From Corynebacterium sp. HMSC29G08 (lineage in GTDB: Bacteria > Actinomycetota > Actinomycetes > Mycobacteriales > Mycobacteriaceae): 59,265 nucleotides of DNA. The stretch spans positions 1 through 59,265 of the forward strand of contig NZ_KV786259.1 in the NCBI RefSeq assembly GCF_001806875.1. Reading direction: 5' to 3'. The position numbers were made by a program, and so were the translations under genes. Below are positions 35,358 to 45,131 of this stretch, piece by piece (the stretch's first letter is position 1; each line of letters starts with the position of its first letter). The notes beneath the pieces were generated by a model, which was not told where the DNA came from, did not search any database, and was given only the letters and a program-made list of their open reading frames with translations.

Positions 35358-37898
35358 CTAAGCCTCGACCACTTCTTCCGGCTGCTCAAACTGCTTGCGC
35401 ATCATAAACAGCTGGCGGACGGTCTCCTCCTGGACGGCCTCGTTCATAGCGTTGAACATGTCGCCACCCTCCTTCTGGTACTCCACCAGCGGGTCGCGCT
35501 GCGCCATCGCACGCAGGCCAATGCCTTCCTTGAGGTAGTCCATCTCATAGAGGTGCTCGCGCCACTTCGTGTCAATGACCGGCAAAATCACCATGCGCTC
35601 AATGTTGCGCATCTGGGACTCACCACCAATGGCAGAGACGTTCTCCTCCAGCTTGTCGTACTGAGCGAGCGCATCATCTACAAGCGCCTGGCGCAGCTGC
35701 TGGGAAGTGATTTCGCCGGCGCGGCCGTACTCGGTGCCGTCGATAAGCTGCTGTGCCGAAACCGTCGGACCGTACAGGGACTCCAGAGCATGCCACAGCT
35801 CATCCAGATCCCAGTCCTCCACGTAGCCCTCATGGGTAGCGCCGTCAACATACGCGCCGACCGTCTCTTCGATCATGCGGCGAATCTGGCCCGCGATGTC
35901 CTTCGAGTCTAGGATCTCCTGGCGCTCGCGATACACAACCTTGCGCTGCTCATTGAGTACCTCGTCATACTTCAAGACGTTCTTACGCATCTCAAAGTTC
36001 TGGTTCTCCACACGAGACTGCGCACTCTTAATGGCGTTAGAGACCATCTTCGCCTCAATCGGCACATCATCCGGCACATTCAGACGGTTCATCATGTTCT
36101 CCATGGTGTTGCCCATGAAGCGAACCATCAGCTCATCACGCATAGACAAGTAGAAACGCGTCTCACCCGGATCACCCTGACGGCCAGAACGACCACGCAG
36201 CTGGTTATCGATACGACGCGACTCATGGCGCTCCGTACCAATCACGTAGAGGCCGCCAGCCTCACGCACCTCATCACCTAACTGCTTGGAACGCTCCTTC
36301 GCAGCCGGCAGCTGCTCGTTCCATGCCTCCTGGTAACGCTCCTCATCCTCAAACGGATCAAGGCCCTGCGCCTGCAGCTTCGCATCCAGCAAAATCTCCG
36401 GGTTGCCGCCAAGCACGATATCCGTACCACGACCAGCCATGTTGGTAGACACAGTCACCTTGCCCGGAAGACCAGCCTCCGCAATAATGCGGCCCTCTTC
36501 CTCATGGTGCTTCGCGTTCAACACGTTGTGCTTGATGCCCTTACGCGTCAGCAACTGCGACAGGTACTCAGAACGCTCCACGGACGTGGTACCAACCAGG
36601 ACCGGCTGGCCCTTCTCCACATGCTCCGCAATATCCTCAGCCACGGCGGCGAACTTCGCCTCCTGTGTCTTGTAGATCAGGTCATCACGGTCCACACGCT
36701 GGTTCGGCTTGTTCGGCGGAATTGGCACCACATCAATCTTGTAAATCTGGTGCAGCTCCGCAGCCTCAGTCTCTGCAGTACCCGTCATGCCGGCAAGCTT
36801 GTTGTACAAACGGAAGTAGTTCTGCAGCGTGACCGTGGCCAACGTCTGGTTCTCATTTTTGATCTCGACGTTTTCCTTCGCCTCGATCGCCTGGTGCATG
36901 CCCTCGTTATAACGACGCCCCGCAAGGACACGGCCCGTAAAGGAGTCCACGATCATGACCTCACCCTGACGGATGATGTAATCCTTGTCGCGCTCAAACA
37001 GCTCCTTCGCCTTCAGAGCGTTATTCAGGTAACTCACCAGCTGCGAGTGCTCCGGAGCATACAGGTTGTCAATGCCCAGCTGGTCCTCGACGAACTCAAC
37101 GCCCTCTTCAGACACGCCAACCGTACGTTTACGCTGGTCTACCTCATAGTGAATGCCCTCACGCATACGCGGCGCAAGCTGCGCAAAGACGGTGTAGAAC
37201 TGGCTGGAACCATCCGCGGAGCCGGAAATGATCAGCGGGGTACGCGCCTCATCAATAAGAATCGAGTCAACCTCATCCACAATCGCGTAATTGTGGCCAC
37301 GCTGCACCATGTCAGACACCGAACGTGTCATGTTGTCACGCAGGTAATCAAAGCCAAGCTCATTGTTGGTGCCGTACGTAATGTCCGCCTCGTACGCAGC
37401 CTTACGCTCCGGCGGGCGCAGCTCAGACAAAATCACGCCAACGCTCAAGCCCAAGAAGTGGTGCACACGGCCCATCATCTCTGCGTCACGCTTAGCCAGG
37501 TAGTCATTGACCGTGACAATGTGTACGCCCTTGCCCTCGAGACCATTGAGGTACGCCGGAAGCACCGACGTCAGCGTTTTACCCTCACCAGTTTTCATCT
37601 CTGCAACAGAGCCGAAGTGCAGGGCAGCGCCGCCCATGATCTGCACCTTGTAGTGCTTCTGGCCCAGCACGCGCCACGACGCCTCACGCGCCGTAGCAAA
37701 AGCATCGAGCAGGATGTCGTCCAACGACGCCCCGTCAGCCAGCTGCTGCTTAAACTCGTCAGTCTTGGCCTTCAGCTCCTCATCCGTGAGGGCCGAATAC
37801 TGCTCTTCCAGCTCCATAACCTGGTCAGCAATCTTTGAAAGACGCTTAACGGTGCGCCCTTCACCGGCGCGGAGCAGTTTTGAAAGTCCACCAAACAC
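35358..37898 (-). CDS. secA: Protein translocase ATPase SecA1
   Basis: 846 residues. It drives Sec-dependent export through SecYEG. Walker A is [17 protein letters not shown]; other motifs are [46 protein letters not shown] and [18 protein letters not shown]. The C-terminus stops early after [15 protein letters not shown] and has no zinc-binding SEC-C tail, as usual for actinobacterial SecA1. The GTG start at 37898 gives the normal SecA1 start ([14 protein letters not shown]); the open frame runs further upstream without similarity. AAAAGGA is upstream. Confidence 0.96.
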   Translation of the reverse strand: MFGGLSKLLRAGEGRTVKRLSKIADQVMELEEQYSALTDEELKAKTDEFKQQLADGASLDDILLDAFATAREASWRVLGQKHYKVQIMGGAALHFGSVAEMKTGEGKTLTSVLPAYLNGLEGKGVHIVTVNDYLAKRDAEMMGRVHHFLGLSVGVILSELRPPERKAAYEADITYGTNNELGFDYLRDNMTRSVSDMVQRGHNYAIVDEVDSILIDEARTPLIISGSADGSSQFYTVFAQLAPRMREGIHYEVDQRKRTVGVSEEGVEFVEDQLGIDNLYAPEHSQLVSYLNNALKAKELFERDKDYIIRQGEVMIVDSFTGRVLAGRRYNEGMHQAIEAKENVEIKNENQTLATVTLQNYFRLYNKLAGMTGTAETEAAELHQIYKIDVVPIPPNKPNQRVDRDDLIYKTQEAKFAAVAEDIAEHVEKGQPVLVGTTSVERSEYLSQLLTRKGIKHNVLNAKHHEEEGRIIAEAGLPGKVTVSTNMAGRGTDIVLGGNPEILLDAKLQAQGLDPFEDEERYQEAWNEQLPAAKERSKQLGDEVREAGGLYVIGTERHESRRIDNQLRGRSGRQGDPGETRFYLSMRDELMVRFMGNTMENMMNRLNVPDDVPIEAKMVSNAIKSAQSRVENQNFEMRKNVLKYDEVLNEQRKVVYRERQEILDSKDIAGQIRRMIEETVGAYVDGATHEGYVEDWDLDELWHALESLYGPTVSAQQLIDGTEYGRAGEITSQQLRQALVDDALAQYDKLEENVSAIGGESQMRNIERMVILPVIDTKWREHLYEMDYLKEGIGLRAMAQRDPLVEYQKEGGDMFNAMNEAVQEETVRQLFMMRKQFEQPEEVVEA

Positions 37899-37945
37899 GT
37901 TACGACGAATCCTTTTGTAGGTTTCTGGGGGTATACCAACGCACC

Positions 37946-37951
37946 ATTGTA
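37946..37951 (-). promoter_or_regulatory. Possible -10 box of secA
   Basis: TACAAT on the minus strand, about 48 bases before the secA GTG. The -35 region is not clear, so this is a weak call. Nothing else is recognised between it and the repeat array at 38200. Confidence 0.3.
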
Positions 37952-38199
37952 CCCATACTGACGTTGGGATCACTATGTGGCTGGCAGGCGGGCAGCTCGG
38001 AGCTGGGTTGCGGTTGCTCTGGGAGCTGGGTTGGGTGCTGGTAGAGCTTTTTGGAATTGCGGCAGCATGTTGCCAAACCGGGGATAGTTGCAGTGGTTGC
38101 CAGGTCATTGCCAGGTTTAGGGTGCGGCGGGTGCGGCGGAGCGCGCTGGGCTGTGGACGTGGCATGGTCGGCACGTTACTGCGACCCGCTGGGCGCGTC

Positions 38200-38322
38200 C
38201 CACTAGCAGACAAAGATTTTGGCCCTACGTTTCCCCAGGTCAGTTGTGTTTACTCATCACTATTTTTGCTTTGTCTGCTAGTGGATCCAACCGGAATTGT
38301 CTGCTAGTGGGCCCGACCGGAA
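38200..38322. repeat. Intergenic array of inverted and tandem repeats (CACTAGCAGACAAA word)
   Basis: A perfect 15-base inverted repeat: CCACTAGCAGACAAA (38200-38214) and its complement at 38270-38284, separated by 55 bases that contain TTTCCCCAGGTCA. The right arm also starts a 26-base tandem repeat (38271-38296 and 38297-38322, about 3 differences), each unit being TTGTCTGCTAGTGG followed by an NNCCNACCGGAA tail. The word CCCCAGGTC also occurs at 58112, 58226 and, in shorter form, 58271. The 640-base gap 37899-38538 holds otherwise only the hpf terminator and degenerate copies (GTCGCTAGACAA, GTCTAGCAGA). Confidence 0.8.
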
Positions 38323-38460
38323 GAGTCTTGCAGGGCGTGACACTGCCCCAATGCGGGCCCGTCGCTAGACAACTTTGAAAACCAACCCCCAAACCCCCAG
38401 GCCACATGTGGAGATATTTGGCGGATGTTGTGATGTCGTCTAGCAGAGCGCAAGAACAGC

Positions 38461-38495
38461 AAAAGCCCGCACCCCGTGCAGTACAGGGTGCGGGC
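38461..38495 (-). terminator. Rho-independent terminator of hpf
   Basis: A perfect 10-bp stem GCCCGCACCC / GGGTGCGGGC with an 11-base loop (38465-38495), followed on the minus strand by TTTT, 44 bases after the hpf stop. Confidence 0.88.
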
Positions 38496-38538
38496 CAACA
38501 TTAGCTAGAGCACTAGCTAGAGCTAGCCGAAGCCCTAC

Positions 38539-39228
38539 TTACTCAGCAGCCTCAACCTCGCCCTCCGGCGCAAGCGCGATCAGACCGTAGTCAAATGCGT
38601 GACGGCGGTAAACCACGGACGGACGCTGCGTCTCCTCATCGATGAAGAGGTAGAAATCATGGCCAACCAGCTCCATCTCGCTGAGTGCGTTATCCACGCT
38701 CATCGGGGTGTTCGGGTGCAGCTTGCTGCGAACGACCTGACCCGGCTCGAGGTCATCGAACTGGCCCTCGTACGGGTCAACGTCGTACTTACCCGGTGCT
38801 GCCTCACGAGCCTCAGCTGCCTCAGTTGCTAGCTCAGCTGCAACCCGGCCGGTGGACTTCGGCGCGCGGTGGCCGGAACGGGAAATCTCGCGGCGTACCT
38901 TCACCTTGCGCAGGGAGCGCTCCAGCTTGTCCACTGCCGCCTCCAACGCAGCGTAGAAGCTGTCTTCCTTGGCCTCAGCGCGCGCGAGGTGGCCCTTGCC
39001 GGTTGCGGTGATCTGAATGCGCTCTGCGTGAGCCTCACGACGCGGGTTGCGCTCGTGCTTGAGCTCCACGTTAAAGAAGGTCAGCGTTGGGTCAAGCTTC
39101 TCAATCTTTGCCAGCTTGGAGTTCACACGTTCCTGAAAATGCTCGGGAACCTCGACGTTTCGGCCGGTGATGGTCACCTGGGCGGCGGGGCTCAAACCGG
39201 CATTGTTGTCGTGTTCAGCAGCAGTCAT
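38539..39228 (-). CDS. hpf: Ribosome hibernation promoting factor (long form)
   Basis: 229 residues. N-terminal HPF/YfiA domain (VTITGRNVEVPEHFQERVNSK, VELKHERNPRREAHAERIQI) joined by an Ala/Glu-rich linker to the C-terminal dimerisation domain (VVRSKLHPNTPMSVDNALSE, LFIDEETQRPSVVYRR). The long form lets 70S ribosomes dimerise as 100S. A Shine-Dalgarno stretch (GAGGAGG) sits before ATG 39228. Confidence 0.95.
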   Translation of the reverse strand: MTAAEHDNNAGLSPAAQVTITGRNVEVPEHFQERVNSKLAKIEKLDPTLTFFNVELKHERNPRREAHAERIQITATGKGHLARAEAKEDSFYAALEAAVDKLERSLRKVKVRREISRSGHRAPKSTGRVAAELATEAAEAREAAPGKYDVDPYEGQFDDLEPGQVVRSKLHPNTPMSVDNALSEMELVGHDFYLFIDEETQRPSVVYRRHAFDYGLIALAPEGEVEAAE

Positions 39229-39306
39229 GTCTGCTTTCCTCCTCAAAAGGTTGTAGGAACGGGGTCACTTCCCATCATACAAGTGGCATTTGTCTCCCAG
39301 CCGTTG

Positions 39307-39954
39307 CTATGCCTCACAGATAGTCAGGCAGGCAGCAACATTGACACCATGGGCCAGTAGCTTTTCGACGCTCGCCTGCAACGTCGCCCCTGTAGTCACC
39401 ACATCATCAACCACAATGCATGGTGTAGCGGGGCCAAGAAACGGGGGTAGTGCAGCGAGCCGAACCGCTTTAGCAAGGTTCGCGCGGCGCGCTGTGGCGT
39501 CAAGCTCGGACTGGTCCGTCGTATGAGAATCAAGGTGCAAAACGGGCACAACGTTGCGCGAGGTTGTCGCGCAGCACGCCTTGACCGGATCCCCGCCTCG
39601 GGCACGCGCCGATGCAGGGCGTGTGGGTGCGGGGATAAGTGCGCAGCCGTACGGGATGTCGCCGCGCGCCTCTAGGTAATCCAGTGCGGATTCCACAACG
39701 GCTCCGACGTATTTGCGCACTGCTAGGTTGTTGCGCTCCTTCATGGCGATGACCACGCGACGGTGCGCCCCGTCATACGCCCCCAGGGTAAACACCGGCA
39801 CGTGCGGTGAGGTTGGTGGAAACACACGCTGAGGTGGCGCGGCCAGATCACGCTTACACGTCGGACACAAAAGGTGGCCCGGCGCGCCACAGCCGGCGCA
39901 GTGTCGTGGCAACACAAGCTCTGCAAGCTCTGCAAACACAGTAAACAGTGCCAT
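39307..39954 (-). CDS. comF: ComF-family phosphoribosyltransferase-like protein
   Basis: 215 residues. An N-terminal zinc ribbon (CAGCGAPGHLLCPTC) precedes a type I phosphoribosyltransferase fold with the PRPP-binding motif CIVVDDVVTTGATLQ. Possibly linked to DNA uptake, although its biochemical role is unclear. The ATG directly follows the lpqB stop (TAAATG), so it is in the same operon as lpqB. The other end is about 80 bases upstream of hpf. Confidence 0.9.
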   Translation of the reverse strand: MALFTVFAELAELVLPRHCAGCGAPGHLLCPTCKRDLAAPPQRVFPPTSPHVPVFTLGAYDGAHRRVVIAMKERNNLAVRKYVGAVVESALDYLEARGDIPYGCALIPAPTRPASARARGGDPVKACCATTSRNVVPVLHLDSHTTDQSELDATARRANLAKAVRLAALPPFLGPATPCIVVDDVVTTGATLQASVEKLLAHGVNVAACLTICEA

Positions 39955-41673
39955 TTAGCGCGCCACGATAGGAAGGGCGCGCACACCTTGCAGGCCCGGA
40001 ACTTCGCGCCATAACGGGTTGTCCTCTCCTGCGTTGGGCAGTTGCAGGATGGCGTTGGCGTCGGTGACATAGAGCATGTTTGGAGTGGCCGCCACGGCAA
40101 CCACGGGAGCGGAGATGTTGCCCACACTGAGCGTGGTGGCAGAGGATCCGTCCTGCTCCACGCGCAGCACCGGCGAAATGGAGCTTGAGGTGCCGACGAT
40201 CAGGGAGCCGTCTGGCTGCCAATCCGCAGCGACGACTGACCCGCCAAGTTCGGTGGCGTACTCCATGACGTTGACAATGGCACGCTCGCCTGGTGAGCGC
40301 CTGTCCACAATGCCGGTAAACAGCCTGCCGTCTATCACCAGCACTACCCGTGCGCCGGAGCGCGACAATCGCAGCACGGAGATGTTGCCGGTAACGCCCT
40401 CTGGCAGCTGGACGGCAATCTGCTCAGTGGTGAACTCACTGGTTGCCGCGGAGCGCACTGTGCGTTGGATGTGCTTGCCGTCTGCCACCGTCCACACCGC
40501 GTTAGCTTTCGTTTCAAACGCCGGGCGGGTAAACGTCTCTGCCTCCATCAGCTCGGTGTCGTTGCCGTCGAAGGAACCAATGCGCAGCTTCGCTGGCTGA
40601 CCAGAGGCAGCAAATACGGCGGCCCACTTCCCTGCGGCGTTGATGTCAGCGCTTTGTACCGTGCCTTCGCGGGAAAGGGGGGAATCGATAAGGGAGGTCG
40701 ACGCAGCGTCGACAAGCGAAATGCTCCCACCGGTCAGTGAGTACAGCCGCGACTCACCCGCGGCCTGCACCACTGGGCTGAGTTCACTGAAATCATCCGT
40801 GACCAGATCCGTAGCCCCGCTGATCAACGGGGCGCCGTCGGCGGTGATGCGGAAAGGCCCATTGATGCCTGCCGACGCCAACGTCCACACCACACCCGCC
40901 GCAAACCGCGCCCGGTCCTCATCATTAACCCCACCGAAACCGGAGAATGCGTACGCGCCATCTTCCATGCCAAGGTAGGACGCATCCGTCGGCGAGATCG
41001 TGGACACCGCGGGCTCTACGCGTGCCGACGGCCCCTGCATTAACAACGAAATCAACGTACTGGCCAAAGTCTCGCGCCGCGAGAACACCCATCGGCGGTC
41101 AGTGACCAACTCACCACTGTGTTCATCAAAAAAGTACAGGTTAAACGGCTGGTACTGGTTGCGCAGCTCGGTGCGCTCCAACACCACACCCGCAGGCAGT
41201 GAGGCGACACGCCACTCACCACTGACCTGATGCAGCTCAATCGTCGCCTCATAGGAGCCGCGCTCCGGGCGATACTTGCCGCCGACACCAAGCACACCGA
41301 CCACGTTGCCGTGAACCGAAAAACTCCGACGATTCGGCGTGCTGCCGGGCAGGGTGGTCACGCCGATGCGATCCACCACCAACGTTTCCTCCGTGGGGTC
41401 CCACGCCGCGGACGCCTGCGACGTCATAAACGCACGCGCCGCCTCATAATCCGATGTAGGAATAGCCGACGCCGCGTAGAAGTCACGCAGCAGCAAGTCA
41501 GGCTCGCGGCCTTCTTCCGGAGCGATCACTGGCGATGCAGGCACTTGCGGGTTGAAGGAACGCAGCACGTGCGGGCTTGACGTTGATGGCAAACTGGCGC
41601 AGCTTGTCAGCCCCAGCGCCAAAGCTGTGGTTGTCAGTAGCGCTGGCAGCGACGTGTGCAGCTCTTTACTCAT
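39955..41673 (-). CDS. lpqB: Lipoprotein LpqB (MtrAB-associated)
   Basis: 572 residues. A signal peptide with lipobox LTSC (LGLTSCASL) at about residue 25 anchors it outside. The N-terminal half has the GerMN-like domain and the C-terminal half a beta-propeller (LpqB). In mycobacteria and corynebacteria LpqB binds the extracellular part of MtrB and modulates signalling. The ATG overlaps the mtrB stop as ATGAGTAA. Confidence 0.93.
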   Translation of the reverse strand: MSKELHTSLPALLTTTALALGLTSCASLPSTSSPHVLRSFNPQVPASPVIAPEEGREPDLLLRDFYAASAIPTSDYEAARAFMTSQASAAWDPTEETLVVDRIGVTTLPGSTPNRRSFSVHGNVVGVLGVGGKYRPERGSYEATIELHQVSGEWRVASLPAGVVLERTELRNQYQPFNLYFFDEHSGELVTDRRWVFSRRETLASTLISLLMQGPSARVEPAVSTISPTDASYLGMEDGAYAFSGFGGVNDEDRARFAAGVVWTLASAGINGPFRITADGAPLISGATDLVTDDFSELSPVVQAAGESRLYSLTGGSISLVDAASTSLIDSPLSREGTVQSADINAAGKWAAVFAASGQPAKLRIGSFDGNDTELMEAETFTRPAFETKANAVWTVADGKHIQRTVRSAATSEFTTEQIAVQLPEGVTGNISVLRLSRSGARVVLVIDGRLFTGIVDRRSPGERAIVNVMEYATELGGSVVAADWQPDGSLIVGTSSSISPVLRVEQDGSSATTLSVGNISAPVVAVAATPNMLYVTDANAILQLPNAGEDNPLWREVPGLQGVRALPIVAR

Positions 41674-43279
41674 GGTCCTCCACCTCCTCAGGTGCCGGCA
41701 GTGCAGCGATTTCACCAGGTGGGGCAAGCTCCACCGGCGCGTGTGTAAAGCCTTCATCCGGATGCCGCGGCAGCACCAGACGGAACTGGGAGCCAACGCC
41801 GGAAACGCCTGCGGCGTCGAGGATGCCGTGGTGCAACTGTGCGTCCTCACGCGCAATGGCAAGGCCCAACCCCGTGCCGCCAGAGTGGCGCTTGCGGGAC
41901 TTATCAGCACGCCAGAAGCGGTTAAACACCAACTCCTCCTGGCCGGGTTTTAGCCCCACGCCATGGTCAGTCACCGTCACCGCCACGGCCTCATCATTCT
42001 GCGCAAGCGCCACATGCACCGGGTTGCCCTCAGAATGATCAATCGCGTTAGCAATCAGGTTGCGCACAATGCGCTCAATCCGGCGCGGGTCCCCTTCAAT
42101 CTGCACCGGCGCATCCGGCACATCAAAGGTCACCTCCACATCCAGCTCTTCCGCCAAATGCTGTGTTTGCGCCCACGCAGACTCAATAGGTGTGCGCACA
42201 TCCATCATCGTGCTGGCCAAGTCGGCCACCCCCGCGTCATGGCGTGAAATCTCCAACAAGTCCGTCAACAACGCTTCAAAACGATCCAGTTCACGGATCA
42301 TCAATTCACTGGCTCGACGCTGTGAGGGCTCCAACGCATCCTGGTCAGAAGCAATCATGTCCGCAGCCATACGCACCGTGGTCAACGGTGTGCGCAGCTC
42401 ATGCGACACGTCAGAAGTGAACTGACGCTGCAAGTCACCGTACTCCTCCAGCTGATTAATCTGCTGGGAAAGCTTGTCCGCCATGTTGTTGAAGGACAAT
42501 GCCAAAACCGCCATCTCGTCCTCCCCCTCAATCGGCATACGTTCACGCAGATGACCCGCCGCAAACCGCTCCGCCGTCCGTGACGCCGAACGCACCGGCG
42601 CAACAATCTGCTGCGAAGCCAACCACGCAATACCCACCAACAACACAATGACAATCAGCGCCGCAGTTGCAAGCAGACCACGCATCAGCGCAAGCGTGGA
42701 CGCTTCATTATCAATGTTGGTGACCAGATACAGCTGCAAGTTAGGCACATCCGCGTCCGTTGGCGTGCCAATGATCAGTGCGTTGTACTGGCTCGAATCC
42801 GGCCGCTCAACCACCGCGAACTGGTACGCCACATTGCCTTGCTTGACGTACTCCACCAACTGGTCCGGCACCCGGTAGTGCTCTGGCGAAGACGTCACCA
42901 CCCCCAGCGAAGACTCCACAAGCAACACCGGCTCATACACGTTGGCTACGTCAGTGCTTTGCTGCGTACGCTGCGTCAAACTGGCGCGCACCGAGTTCAG
43001 CCGCGACTGCAACGACGCATTCGAACCAGTTGTTTCCAGCTGCTCCTCCACCACCACGCGAGCACGGTCAATCTCCACATCTGCAGCGTCAATCTTTGAC
43101 TGCGCAATGCGCTGGGTCATCACCGTAGCCAAGGTGAACCCCAAAACCAGCATCACCACGGTGGACACTAAAAGCACGGTGCCCACAAAGCGCACTTGAA
43201 GGGAAGTGCGCCAAGAATCGGCGACGTTCTCCCCTATCCGGCGCAACGGCCCTGGTAACGGCCCTGGTGCTTTAGGCAC
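41666..43279 (-). CDS. mtrB: Sensor histidine kinase MtrB
   Basis: 537 residues. Two membrane helices (FVGTVLLVSTVVMLVLGFTL; LLATAALIVIVLLVGIAWL) flank an extracellular sensor; HAMP follows, then the kinase with the phosphorylated His in SDVSHELRTPLTTVRM and the N, G1, F and G2 boxes (LIANAIDHSEG, DHGVGLKPG, VFNRFWRADKSRKR, GGTGLGLAIA). It responds to cell-wall state and osmotic stress, and phosphorylates MtrA. The GTG start at 43279 overlaps the mtrA stop as GTGCCTAA; the ATG at 43312 lies inside mtrA and is less likely. Confidence 0.95.
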   Translation of the reverse strand: MPKAPGPLPGPLRRIGENVADSWRTSLQVRFVGTVLLVSTVVMLVLGFTLATVMTQRIAQSKIDAADVEIDRARVVVEEQLETTGSNASLQSRLNSVRASLTQRTQQSTDVANVYEPVLLVESSLGVVTSSPEHYRVPDQLVEYVKQGNVAYQFAVVERPDSSQYNALIIGTPTDADVPNLQLYLVTNIDNEASTLALMRGLLATAALIVIVLLVGIAWLASQQIVAPVRSASRTAERFAAGHLRERMPIEGEDEMAVLALSFNNMADKLSQQINQLEEYGDLQRQFTSDVSHELRTPLTTVRMAADMIASDQDALEPSQRRASELMIRELDRFEALLTDLLEISRHDAGVADLASTMMDVRTPIESAWAQTQHLAEELDVEVTFDVPDAPVQIEGDPRRIERIVRNLIANAIDHSEGNPVHVALAQNDEAVAVTVTDHGVGLKPGQEELVFNRFWRADKSRKRHSGGTGLGLAIAREDAQLHHGILDAAGVSGVGSQFRLVLPRHPDEGFTHAPVELAPPGEIAALPAPEEVEDHE

Positions 43280-43958
43280 CCTCGGTCTTACCCGTCTTGT
43301 AGCCCACGCCACGCACCGTCAAAATGATCTCCGGATTCTCCGGATCATGCTCAATCTTGGAACGTAGACGCTGCACGTGCACATTTACCAAACGCGTATC
43401 AGTCGCATTGTGGTAGCCCCACACGTTTTCCAATAGCTCTTCACGCGTATGCACCTGGTTGGGACGACGTGCCATCTCCAGCAGCAGGTCAAACTCCAGC
43501 GGCGTGAGGTTAATCTCCTCACCCCCACGGGTGACCATGTGCTGCGGCACATCAATAGTCAGATCCCCAATGCTCAAGGTCTCACTCGGCTCATCATCCG
43601 TCCTACGCAAACGCGCCCGGATGCGGGCAACCAGCTCTTTAGGCTTAAAGGGCTTCGTAATGTAGTCATCCGCCCCGGACTCCAAGCCCAACACCACATC
43701 AACCGTGTCCGTCTTCGCAGTCAGCATCACAATTGGCACCGCGGATTCCTTGCGGATCTCACGGCAAATATCAATGCCATTTACCCCCGGCAACATCAAA
43801 TCCAGCAGAATCAGGTCTGGGTTAGTGGAGCGGAACGTGGGTACCGCTGCAGCACCATCGGTTACCGATTCAGTGGCAAAGCCTTCCGCTTCCAACACGA
43901 TGGTGAGCATCTCATTGATCGCGGGATCATCATCTACAACCAGGATCTTTGGCGGCAT
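43272..43958 (-). CDS. mtrA: Response regulator MtrA
   Basis: 228 residues, OmpR/PhoB family. The receiver domain has the acidic pocket VVDDDP, the phosphorylated Asp in LLDLMLPG, and the Lys of FKPKEL (ITKPFKPKEL); the C-terminal winged helix has EFDLLLEMARRPNQVHTREE and RLVNVHVQRLRSKIE. It controls cell-wall and osmoregulation genes. Very close to other actinobacterial MtrA proteins. It is 9 bases downstream of tmk. Confidence 0.96.
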   Translation of the reverse strand: MPPKILVVDDDPAINEMLTIVLEAEGFATESVTDGAAAVPTFRSTNPDLILLDLMLPGVNGIDICREIRKESAVPIVMLTAKTDTVDVVLGLESGADDYITKPFKPKELVARIRARLRRTDDEPSETLSIGDLTIDVPQHMVTRGGEEINLTPLEFDLLLEMARRPNQVHTREELLENVWGYHNATDTRLVNVHVQRLRSKIEHDPENPEIILTVRGVGYKTGKTEGA

Positions 43959-43967
43959 GGTGGCTCC

Positions 43968-44573
43968 TTAACTGCTTGGGCGACAGGCCTCAATAATACT
44001 GTTCGCATCACTGGTAACCAGCCAAGGGCTTGCCCACTCACGCTTGGCCATCTCGGTATACGCCGTATAGGTGGCAGCCTGCAGCAGCCGATCACGCTCA
44101 TAACGATCACGCGTGCGGGAGTCATCTTCCGCCTCTCGCTTCTGTGCACGCTGGCCAGCAAGCTCCGGGTCCGTAGGCACGAGCACCTGTAAGTTCGGGC
44201 GCGGCAAGCCAAGGCGCTCAAACTCCAGCGCCTCAACCCAGCCGAGCGCGGTCTCGTCCCCGGTACGCGCCCAGGTATACGCCGCGTTAGATGCTGCGTA
44301 CCTATCCAGAAGCAACACCTTGCCCGGGTTGCCGGCGTACTCCTGCAACACATCCATCGCACCATGCCTGTCTAGGGCAAACATGGCGGCCATGGCATAC
44401 GCAGAGTCCGTCATATCCCCCATCTTGCCGTGCAGGGCCGCCTGCGCCAGCTGGGCTGCTGCGGAATCTTCATAGCGCGGAAACGCCAGCGTTGCAGCGT
44501 CAATTTCTTTCAGCACCGCGCTGACCAAGGTGTTCTTACCAGCACCGTCAATGCCTTCAACTGCGATGATCAT
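43968..44573 (-). CDS. tmk: Thymidylate kinase
   Basis: 201 residues. P-loop GIDGAGKNT, the DR(Y)/H dTMP-binding segment LLDRYAASNAAYTWAR, and a LID region with EAEDDSRTRDRYERD. It makes dTDP from dTMP. It lies just upstream of mtrA, as in other actinobacteria. Confidence 0.92.
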   Translation of the reverse strand: MIIAVEGIDGAGKNTLVSAVLKEIDAATLAFPRYEDSAAAQLAQAALHGKMGDMTDSAYAMAAMFALDRHGAMDVLQEYAGNPGKVLLLDRYAASNAAYTWARTGDETALGWVEALEFERLGLPRPNLQVLVPTDPELAGQRAQKREAEDDSRTRDRYERDRLLQAATYTAYTEMAKREWASPWLVTSDANSIIEACRPSS

Positions 44574-44597
44574 TGGGTATCAGTAAACGTTTCCCTC

Positions 44598-44960
44598 TTA
44601 TGAAAGTGCCTCGACGAACTGGTCTACATCCGCCTCAGTGTCACCGTCTTCGGCAGCTGTCTCAAGCAACGCCGCGGCAGTTTCAGCGATCTGCTCGCTG
44701 ATCTCTCCTGGGTTGGATCGGATAAACGGGTAAGCCTCCGCAATATCGCCAGCAGAAAACGGCGCACCCGACCAAATAGCAGCAATGGTTGCAGCTGCGC
44801 GACCATTGGCAATCTCTTCTTCTGAAGCTCCAGCACCATTCGCCAGCAAAACGGCGTCCGAGACAGCCTCAAGAATTTCTTCCGGCTCGAGTTCTACAAG
44901 TTCATCGAGAAATTCCGCGTTCGTCTCATCGGAAAAAATCTCGCGATCCCACGTGCTCAT
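44598..44960 (-). CDS. DUF4259 small protein
   Basis: 120 residues, starting MSTWDREIFSDETNAEFL, the typical DUF4259 start, followed by acidic helices with paired Ala. Its function is not known. AAAGGAC precedes the ATG at 44960 by 6 bases, so this is preferred to ATG 44966. It lies 24 bases before the tmk start region. Confidence 0.78.
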   Translation of the reverse strand: MSTWDREIFSDETNAEFLDELVELEPEEILEAVSDAVLLANGAGASEEEIANGRAAATIAAIWSGAPFSAGDIAEAYPFIRSNPGEISEQIAETAAALLETAAEDGDTEADVDQFVEALS

Positions 44961-45131
44961 CTGCATGTCCTTTCTGTATGCCGCCTGTATGCCGTCTCTA
45001 CGCCACAGCGCTGCGTTCTTGCTACGTTCTTGCTGCGTTCTTCTCGCCACGGTAGTGCATATTGTCCACTGATTATGTTATAAACAGGTCACACAGTCGC
45101 CGTTATCAATTCGTAACCCCAGGGAGTCCCC

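Noticed and set aside
37975..38307. 110-codon plus-strand frame in the gap upstream of secA
   Set aside because: It runs through the repeat array, has no ribosome site and a composition unlike neighbouring proteins; treated as a chance frame.
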